Shown here: piece by piece, positions 6,528 to 13,052 of the stretch | Layout of the letters: each line of letters starts with the position of its first letter | Position numbering within the stretch: position 1 is the first letter of the stretch | DNA from: Thermoplasmata archaeon | GTDB taxonomy: Archaea > Thermoplasmatota > Thermoplasmata > GCA-020350865 | Reading direction: 5' to 3' | Assembly: GCA_020350865.1 (NCBI GenBank) | Contig: CP070726.1 | Span: forward strand, 2,352,243 to 2,367,758 | Length of the DNA stretch: 15,516 nucleotides | The notes under the pieces: model-generated | What the model saw: only the letters and a program-made list of their open reading frames with translations | Databases searched by the model: none | Told to the model about the DNA's origin: nothing | Translations under genes and position numbers: made by a program

Positions 6528-8441
6528 CTAATTGGGCACCTGCCATTCACAATTCTCACTTACTTGTACCCAATAACCATATCCCGTTTCCAATGAACCG
6601 AGGGAGTTGAATTTATCCGGCTTTCCGGTGCTGTTGGAAAGGAAGCGGCCGCCACCATTACCTGATCGATAAGATTGTACGTTTTTCCAGTTCACACCGT
6701 CTAAGGTATCATTTAAATTCCTGTATATAAAAGAGGGATAACCCACTAAATTCCATCCAGCATAAAGATCGATAACCGTTGAGGACGGTATTTGACCTGC
6801 CGTAACCAAATAATCGGAGGCATTGGTATAAAGCCATAAAGCCATGGTATTGTTAAGCTTTTGTAAATCCCCAGATTCTGTATCTTTCCAGTGATCCATG
6901 GCATCGGATGCATCGTAGTAATATGCCACCCTGAGTGTATCATTTACCGTCTGGAGTACGTCCTCAGGCATGGTTTTCGAAAGAACGAGTGGTGTGGAGA
7001 CAAGGTTCCATCCCATGCTCAGTTGCCTGACATATTTACCGGCAACCTGCGTGTTGGTATCGTTGTACAGTTTCCAATCCACAGCCCTCACTATATAATA
7101 ATAATCTGTGGTATCTCCATCACCTGCCCCAAAATCGGTCCACTTGGTCTTCGAGGTGGAGGCAAAGGGGTATGTGAAATCAAAGACTCCAACTGTATCG
7201 CTCTTGTAGATGTTATAATAAGAAACATCGCTTGAGTTCGAAGCGGTCCAGTTCAGCACGATATCGCCTTTATCAACCCATGCCGTAAGATTTGACGGGG
7301 GATTGGGCACCTCCTCATACGGGCTCACATCGAAGTATATGGGGTTGGAAAATGCAACATTTGTCTCCCCTTTGAACATGTCGTGGTTGTTTGTTCTGAC
7401 CTCGGCCCTGAGATAGGTGTCGGCTGAGGCCATGTATCCATATGATACTGAGAATGGGCCCTGTGACACGCTTTCGGAATATATCTCAGCTCCGTTGCTG
7501 ATGATGCGCACAACCGAGTTCTCCACCGCTTCACCGGTAACCTCTATGCTCACGCTCTTTGAGCCGGTTGAGTAGATGGTGTCCCCCATGATGCAACCGT
7601 CCACCGTGAAGTTCATTGTGGGGCCGTCCGAAACATAACACCTCCCGTGCCTTACCGCCTCCATTATCCCGCGGACTGTAAATTCCCTGGCGTAGATGTA
7701 GTTGCGGGGATAACCGATGGCACCCCTTGTGTTGAAGAGATCCCCGTAATCAGGGGTGTTGTCGGCGTTTTTACAGTCGCTTTCCCCTAGAGCGGTCCTT
7801 CGCATTCCGTCCATCAGATACTGGTCCCACCGATCCAATGCCTCGCCGTCCATGGTGGTTGGAAAGGCCCTGTTGAATCCCCCGTACCCATGGTAGATGC
7901 TCATGGCATCGAAGTGGTCATAAACGCCAAAATAATCATAGTTGTCATCCTCATCAGGGGCAAATGGGTGGGGGACGTAGGCGAGCCCTCCCTTGGCATG
8001 GAGCTCGTCTATGATATCCCCGATGGTGTGGTTGGCATCGGCATACCAATCCACCAGGGAGTCTGTGCCCCAGGCGATGATCTCATTTGTGTAGGTGCCG
8101 TTCTCCAGCACCATCACCTCCTGGCCCAGTCCGCAGATAAAGGTTGCGTTTGTTTCCTGGAGGCAGTTATCCTTTGCAGCAATTGTATTGCCATCGGTGA
8201 TGAATATCCAATCCAGGCCGCGCTCCTGGGCCTTTTGCGCCATTTCGGACACAGTGCTCGTGCCGCTTGAATAGGCGGTATGCATGTGACCGTCGCCCAC
8301 GATTTCGATATAATCACCGTAATTGCTGGGACCTCCCAGAGGCTCCACCCCTCCATCACCCGCATTACCCGTGTTTCCGGCCTTCGCTGGAAAGAACGTG
8401 AGCAACAACAGAGCGAGACTGAGAAGCACAACTCGTTTCAT
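6528..8441 (-). CDS. Secreted PHP-domain (CehA/McbA-like) protein with FN3 and GWNLV modules
   Basis: The 637-residue product has a signal peptide (KR, a leucine-rich core, probable cleavage after AKA near residue 21). Residues about 45-275 match the PHP fold in its CehA/McbA-like form: D50, H52 and H54 ('GDGHMHT'), D83 ('ITDGNT'), E108, H158 ('VPHP'), S221/D222 ('GESDCK'), then 'AVRHGRCYVSDGP', which resembles the usual GR-x-[FY]-V-x-x-GP end. PHP proteins hydrolyse phosphate or carbamate esters with bound metals. Here the His normally after 'TD' is G84 and the His normally in 'SDxH' is K224, so activity may be altered or lost. An FN3-like domain spans about 379-473. Two 'GWNLV' modules follow (477 and 562), a type I associate with secreted Thermoplasmata proteins. 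There is no C-terminal anchor. AGAGGCG about 10 bases before the ATG is a plausible ribosome site. The gene is divergent from the RHS gene. Confidence 0.88.
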   Translation of the reverse strand: MKRVVLLSLALLLLTFFPAKAGNTGNAGDGGVEPLGGPSNYGDYIEIVGDGHMHTAYSSGTSTVSEMAQKAQERGLDWIFITDGNTIAAKDNCLQETNATFICGLGQEVMVLENGTYTNEIIAWGTDSLVDWYADANHTIGDIIDELHAKGGLAYVPHPFAPDEDDNYDYFGVYDHFDAMSIYHGYGGFNRAFPTTMDGEALDRWDQYLMDGMRRTALGESDCKNADNTPDYGDLFNTRGAIGYPRNYIYAREFTVRGIMEAVRHGRCYVSDGPTMNFTVDGCIMGDTIYSTGSKSVSIEVTGEAVENSVVRIISNGAEIYSESVSQGPFSVSYGYMASADTYLRAEVRTNNHDMFKGETNVAFSNPIYFDVSPYEEVPNPPSNLTAWVDKGDIVLNWTASNSSDVSYYNIYKSDTVGVFDFTYPFASTSKTKWTDFGAGDGDTTDYYYIVRAVDWKLYNDTNTQVAGKYVRQLSMGWNLVSTPLVLSKTMPEDVLQTVNDTLRVAYYYDASDAMDHWKDTESGDLQKLNNTMALWLYTNASDYLVTAGQIPSSTVIDLYAGWNLVGYPSFIYRNLNDTLDGVNWKNVQSYRSGNGGGRFLSNSTGKPDKFNSLGSLETGYGYWVQVSENCEWQVPN

Positions 8442-8482
8442 ATTTGTATTTCGCCTCTGGATTGTGTAAGATATATTTGACC

Positions 8483-8490
8483 TATATATA
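8483..8490 (-). promoter_or_regulatory. TATA box for the PHP gene
   Basis: TATATATA on the minus strand would set transcription start near 8460, giving a leader of about 19 bases that keeps the AGAGGCG ribosome site (8451-8458). A second AT-rich candidate at 8470-8478 would leave a leader too short to contain that site. Confidence 0.5.
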
Positions 8491-8589
8491 ATCTCTCCTA
8501 GACTTTGTCCTATTAAAAGGCTTATTCCAGTTCGATTTAAGGTGCGTGGGGGTCTTGACCATCTTTAATTTGCATAATCCTTTTCATTG

Positions 8590-8597
8590 TTATATAC
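8590..8597 (+). promoter_or_regulatory. Candidate TATA box for the small ORF and RHS gene
   Basis: TTATATAC on the plus strand is the best box-A-like element upstream of the RHS gene. It predicts transcription start near 8620, which would include the small ORF starting at 8650. Other AT-rich stretches (8631-8641) compete, so this is tentative. Confidence 0.35.
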
Positions 8598-8649
8598 AAC
8601 CTCGACATCATTTGTTTCTAGTGATTACCATAAAAAATATTATTCATAA

Positions 8650-8748
8650 ATGGATATGGTTGTAAAAAAAAGGTTATACCATTTTACAGCGTTTTTCCTG
8701 GATAATCTGGGCGGAATGCTTGAATCAATTGCCGAGGTGTTGAAATGA
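8650..8748 (+). CDS. Candidate 32-residue small protein overlapping the RHS start
   Basis: ATG at 8650 begins a frame of 32 codons ending in TGA at 8746-8748, which overlaps the RHS ATG as ATGA (8745-8748). The product starts MDMVVKKRLYH and continues as a probable amphipathic or hydrophobic helix ('FTAFFLDNLGGMLESIAEV'). No Shine-Dalgarno sequence precedes it, and a second ATG lies two codons in. The RHS Shine-Dalgarno sequence (GAGGTG) lies inside its last codons. The overlap repeats the ATGA coupling seen at 3522 and 5620, which supports a real coupled ORF, but at this length chance cannot be excluded. It could be a small partner peptide, a leader peptide controlling RHS translation, or spurious. 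Confidence 0.35.
   Translation: MDMVVKKRLYHFTAFFLDNLGGMLESIAEVLK
8734..8739 (+). promoter_or_regulatory. Strong Shine-Dalgarno site (GAGGTG) for the RHS gene
   Basis: GAGGTG is a six-base match to the archaeal anti-Shine-Dalgarno complement, 5 bases before the ATG at 8745. It decides that start over the ATG two codons later (8751). Confidence 0.75.
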
Positions 8749-11700
8749 AGATGAGGGAGTCAAGAGATAATAATAGCTGTGTCCATGTATGTAAAAAGAG
8801 GATAAGTGTGAAGACGAGGATAGTTGCGATCTTCGCCATCGTGATGATAATATTGAGTACATTTCCCCTTCAGATGGTGCTGATGGAGATGCTGTCCAAT
8901 AGGGAATCCGAACAGTGGGGTGCTGCGGCCTCACCCCAACCTGACATCACCCAGAATCCACTTCGTGACGAGAACTACACGGGTAATACCGGCTATGTCC
9001 AATGGAATTACTACGTGGGCGGAACCGTGAACGCCGCAAATGGCAACCTGTACCTCTCGAAAACGGATATCACGGTTATGGGCAGGGGTTTCGAAATCGA
9101 AATGACTCGATGCTACAATAGCCACAATGCCGAGTTTTTCGGGGTTTTGGGCCATGGATGGACCCATAACTACAATGTCTATCTCATTGAAAATGTGGAT
9201 GGCTCGGTCCTTGTGATCGACGGTACCGGGGCTGTGTTCAATTATACAAGTCTGGGCGGTGGTGTCTTTGCCTCACCCCCCGGAAGAAACAATACCCGCT
9301 TGTATAAGAATCCGGATAGCTCGTTTGCACTGCGGCAAAAAGACGGCTCAACACATAATTTCAACGCTACGGGAACCATCATGAATATCACGGACAAGAA
9401 CCAGAACATGCTGAACATGACGTACGTAGGGGGGAATCTTGACAAGGTTGATGACGGGACCGGAATATATATACAATTCACGTACAATCCCAATGGAACC
9501 ATAAGCAGTGTGATAGATACACTGGGTCGTGAGATCGATTACGGGTACGATGCTTTCGGGAACCTAAATTTGGTAGTCGATGCCATGGGCTATAACACCT
9601 CGTTCGAATATTATCCCAACCATTACATCTACTCCTCCATAAACCGCCTCAATGTCTCGACTTTCTATATCTATGACAGCGATTTCCGAGCAGGATCCAT
9701 TTGGAAGGGGCTTTACGACCCCATGGCAGGTGAACATCATTCGAATTTTCGATTGTACGCCCTTCAGTACGGTCATCAAATGGTGTACGTGACCGATGCA
9801 AAAGGATATAAAACACTGATTCAGATAAACGAAAACGGCAATCCCATACATATCATCGATGCACTGGGGGGAATGACGACCATGGCATGGGACGATGATA
9901 TGAACCTGGAAAGGTTTGTGGACTCAAACAGACATATGTGGGCGTTTGAGTACGATGCTTACGGAAACCAAATCAACCTGACAGACCCTATGGGCTACTA
10001 CAAAACTTATGAATGGAATAACACGGACACCTCCTCCAAGTTACTCTGTCTTCTTGAAAACATCACGTATCCCCGGGGCAACACTGTAAGATACAGATAC
10101 GATGTAAATGGTAATCTGTATAAAATGATTGATGCCCAGGACAATTACACCTTGTTTAACCACGACGCGTTCGGGAACCTATTGAATTTTACCGACTTTA
10201 ACGGCAATCTCTATCAGATGGAATATAATGGTCATGGTTACGCGGAGAACTTAACCAATCCCACGATGAATATCACCAGGTTGAGATACGACAGTGTTGG
10301 AAGGCTGGTTAACAGAACCGATGCCAACCTTCATTCAACGCTCTACCAGTACGGCGATAATGACCGTTTGATAAGCACCACCGATGCAACGAACAATCAA
10401 ACATTATTCTATTATAATGCAGAGGGAACACTTATTCGGACGGTTGATGCCAAAGGCCGAGCAACCGAATATGACAGCAATCTCGTAAACAGGGTAAACC
10501 GTATAGAGGATGCATCAGGGAACGAGACGAACTATGTCTACGATACCAGGGGTAATCTCATCTCACAGGTGAATTTTATTGGGGGGCGATCAAAGACTGA
10601 GTACGACGCACTGGGAAGGGTAATCCGCATATGCGATGCACTGGGATATAATGAAACTTACAATTACGATGCGGTTGGTAATGCGATTTCCATCACCAAT
10701 AAAAATAATTTCACAACGAGATATGAGTATGATTCCCTAAATCGTCTTGTCAAAACTATCGATCCTTTGGGTAATACAGAAATTATCGATTATGACGAGA
10801 ACGGTAACATTGTCGCGAAAACAGATAGAAATTCAAATACGGTATACTACGAATACGACATTCTAAACAGGCTCGTTAAGTTCACGGACTCCCTAGGCAA
10901 TTATTCGACATACGATTATGATAATAATGGAAATATCGTTAAAATTACAGACGCAAACGGTCATGCAACCGAGTACATTTACGATTCCCTGAACAGGCTC
11001 ACAACCGAAAGAAACGCTTTGGGTGCGGAATTCAATTATTCCTACGACCCTGTGGGAAATATCATTGAAACAAAGGATAGAAACGGAAATATGATTTCAT
11101 TTGAGTACGACGCCCTCAACCGGCTCATTGTTACAATCGATCCCCTTGGTAACGCCTCTACAAGGTTCTACAACGAAGTAGGCAATCTCATCAGGGAGGT
11201 AGATTTTAGAGGATTCGAAACTACATACACATACGATGAACTGAATCGGATAACTCAAATTACCGATCCAACCAATAACATCACCTCATACACCTATGAT
11301 GCAATGGGACATGTCCTCACGCAAACGGATGCCAACGGCAATACACACAGCTTCCAGTACAACGCAAGGGGGGATATCATTGGAATCACCGACCCCCTGG
11401 GATACTCAAGGAAATACGAATACGACGGTATGGGCAATATCGTGCGATATGAAGACCAGAACAATTACATAACATTTTTCGAATACGATGCGAACAACAA
11501 CCTCCGAAGGAAAATAGATGCCATGGGATACGAGACCTCTTATGAATACGACAACGTGGGCAATCAAATCTCTATCAACGACTCTAACTATCACATCACA
11601 TCGTATGAATACGATGGCCTCAATCGGCTGATAAGAATAACAAGCCAATTAGGTTCTGAGATCCAGTACGGCTACGACGCTTATGGGAATTATATCTTTA

Positions 11701-12800
11701 CCATCCACCCCAACGGAGATAGGGTAAATTACAGCTACAACGAAATCAACCGTATGATACGTGTCGAATACCCAGATGGAGGAAATTTCACCAGGGAGTT
11801 CGATCCCAACGGGAATCTCATCCGCATTCAAAATAATGCCACAGATGGCCTCGACGAGGTGATAACCAGACAGTTCGATGCTCTGGATCGGTTGACATCG
11901 GAACAGGTGGATTACGGACTTTTTACACATTCTGTGAGTTACTTATACGATGAAAATGGCAACAGAGAACAGATGACCGATCCCACCGGAAATATGACAA
12001 ATTACACGTATGATCCGCTAAACCGTTTGATTACTATAAACGATTCATCCGGGGTTACAATCGGGTTTACTTATGACAATGCGGGTAGAAGGATAGGGAT
12101 GGATCTGGGAAACGGAGTGACTACAACCTACATTTACGATGCGGCAGATCGACTCATCAATATTACAAATGAGAACGCATCAGGCATCATTTCCATGTCG
12201 AATTACACCTATGACCCCTCGGGCCATCGGACAGGTGTCCTTAATCAAAAACTGGAACTCACGCAGTACGAATACGATGATTTGTACCGCCTCACAAGAG
12301 CCCTGTATCCCTCGGGCCAGGATGTTCGTTACATCTACGATGGTGTCGGAAATCGTCTTGTTTTGAACGACACTGGTGTGGAAACGTCCTACCAGTACGA
12401 TGAGGACAACCGATTGACCAGTATTGATGGGGGTGCGGTTGATTACACCTACAATGCCAACGGCAATCTCATTACCCGAACCGAAGGCGCCCTTGTTACC
12501 ACCTACACTTATGATTATGAAAGACGATTGATCAATGTTACATTACCCGATCTCACTGGGGTCTCATACCAGTATTCCTCCCAGGGAAAACGTCTTTTAA
12601 GGACCAATTCCTCGGAAACTGCCTTCTTCTTTTACAGTTTCGAGGACGTTATTCTCGATCTAAACGGCTCGGGAGATATTAACGCAAGGTATATCCACGG
12701 CCCTGGCTATGATGAGCCTCTCTGTGTGAACCGCCAGGCAGAGGATTATTTCTACCACCTGGACGGTCTGGGAAGCGTTGCTGCCATATCGAACAGTTAA
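8745..12800 (+). CDS. RHS/YD-repeat surface protein, N-terminal 1351 residues, ending at an in-frame TAA
   Basis: The product opens with a basic segment and a hydrophobic helix (about 25-45) that acts as signal or anchor. From about residue 92, 'GGTVNAANGNLYLSKTDI' and 'RCYNSHN...GHGWTHNYNV' match the DUF6531 domain found at the start of RHS shells. From about residue 258 to the end there are dozens of YD repeats of the type 'YEYDxLNRLxxxxDxxGN'. In bacterial RHS, Tc-toxin and teneurin proteins these build a beta-cage that encloses a C-terminal part. The frame stops at TAA (12798-12800) just after 'DGLGSVAAISNS', in the middle of the conserved core, and the missing core end continues in the same frame. 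On its own this is a truncated RHS protein without the 'RYYxPxxGRFLSxDP' closing segment. Many N-x-S/T sequons and few cysteines fit a location outside the cell. Confidence 0.9.
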   Translation: MKMRESRDNNSCVHVCKKRISVKTRIVAIFAIVMIILSTFPLQMVLMEMLSNRESEQWGAAASPQPDITQNPLRDENYTGNTGYVQWNYYVGGTVNAANGNLYLSKTDITVMGRGFEIEMTRCYNSHNAEFFGVLGHGWTHNYNVYLIENVDGSVLVIDGTGAVFNYTSLGGGVFASPPGRNNTRLYKNPDSSFALRQKDGSTHNFNATGTIMNITDKNQNMLNMTYVGGNLDKVDDGTGIYIQFTYNPNGTISSVIDTLGREIDYGYDAFGNLNLVVDAMGYNTSFEYYPNHYIYSSINRLNVSTFYIYDSDFRAGSIWKGLYDPMAGEHHSNFRLYALQYGHQMVYVTDAKGYKTLIQINENGNPIHIIDALGGMTTMAWDDDMNLERFVDSNRHMWAFEYDAYGNQINLTDPMGYYKTYEWNNTDTSSKLLCLLENITYPRGNTVRYRYDVNGNLYKMIDAQDNYTLFNHDAFGNLLNFTDFNGNLYQMEYNGHGYAENLTNPTMNITRLRYDSVGRLVNRTDANLHSTLYQYGDNDRLISTTDATNNQTLFYYNAEGTLIRTVDAKGRATEYDSNLVNRVNRIEDASGNETNYVYDTRGNLISQVNFIGGRSKTEYDALGRVIRICDALGYNETYNYDAVGNAISITNKNNFTTRYEYDSLNRLVKTIDPLGNTEIIDYDENGNIVAKTDRNSNTVYYEYDILNRLVKFTDSLGNYSTYDYDNNGNIVKITDANGHATEYIYDSLNRLTTERNALGAEFNYSYDPVGNIIETKDRNGNMISFEYDALNRLIVTIDPLGNASTRFYNEVGNLIREVDFRGFETTYTYDELNRITQITDPTNNITSYTYDAMGHVLTQTDANGNTHSFQYNARGDIIGITDPLGYSRKYEYDGMGNIVRYEDQNNYITFFEYDANNNLRRKIDAMGYETSYEYDNVGNQISINDSNYHITSYEYDGLNRLIRITSQLGSEIQYGYDAYGNYIFTIHPNGDRVNYSYNEINRMIRVEYPDGGNFTREFDPNGNLIRIQNNATDGLDEVITRQFDALDRLTSEQVDYGLFTHSVSYLYDENGNREQMTDPTGNMTNYTYDPLNRLITINDSSGVTIGFTYDNAGRRIGMDLGNGVTTTYIYDAADRLINITNENASGIISMSNYTYDPSGHRTGVLNQKLELTQYEYDDLYRLTRALYPSGQDVRYIYDGVGNRLVLNDTGVETSYQYDEDNRLTSIDGGAVDYTYNANGNLITRTEGALVTTYTYDYERRLINVTLPDLTGVSYQYSSQGKRLLRTNSSETAFFFYSFEDVILDLNGSGDINARYIHGPGYDEPLCVNRQAEDYFYHLDGLGSVAAISNS

Positions 12801-13052
12801 GATGCTCGGATCGCAGAATTTGCATACGATGCATTCGGCCAAGTGATATCAGCTTACTCCGCGTTAGAGAACAGATATCTTTTTACCTCAAGGGAATGGG
12901 ATGAGGAAACCGGCCTGTATTATTATCGAGCACGATATTATGCTCCTGAGATAGGCAGGTTCCTCAGTCAGGACCCATTGATCAACAGTGGCATCGTTAA
13001 TTTGTACGTCTATGTTGACTGCGACCCTGTCAATTCAATCGATCCAACAGGT
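9516..13052 (+). repeat. YD-repeat array (RHS shell)
   Basis: The array has a period of about 20-22 residues with core 'x-Y-x-Y-D-x-x-G-N' alternating with 'L-N-R-L'. It runs from 'DTLGREIDYGYD' to the conserved terminal DPTG (13041-13052) and is crossed by the TAA at 12798. The copies have diverged at DNA level, so this is not a recent tandem duplication. Confidence 0.85.
12798..12800 (+). other. In-frame TAA interrupting the RHS core
   Basis: The codons before it read 'HLDGLGSVAAISNS' and those after it 'DARIAEFAYDAFG'. In RHS proteins this stretch is continuous, and removing the single TAA codon restores it with one residue in its place. CAA, GAA or AAA to TAA are one-base routes. No frameshift is needed. 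Confidence 0.9.

Larger units (their letters stand above)
8442..8649. other. Divergent intergenic region between the PHP and RHS genes
   Basis: This AT-rich stretch holds the PHP promoter near 8470-8491 (minus) and a TATA-like element at 8590-8597 (plus). No RNA gene, CRISPR repeat or convincing long inverted repeat was seen in it. The remainder up to the RHS start (8650-8744) is taken up by a small ORF. Confidence 0.6.

Noticed and set aside
6141..6596. Plus-strand frame over the basic coiled-coil gene
   Set aside because: It is Phe/Cys/Leu-rich, the reverse of Lys/Ala codons, and runs into the end of the PHP gene; the minus-strand protein with its own TATA box is better supported.
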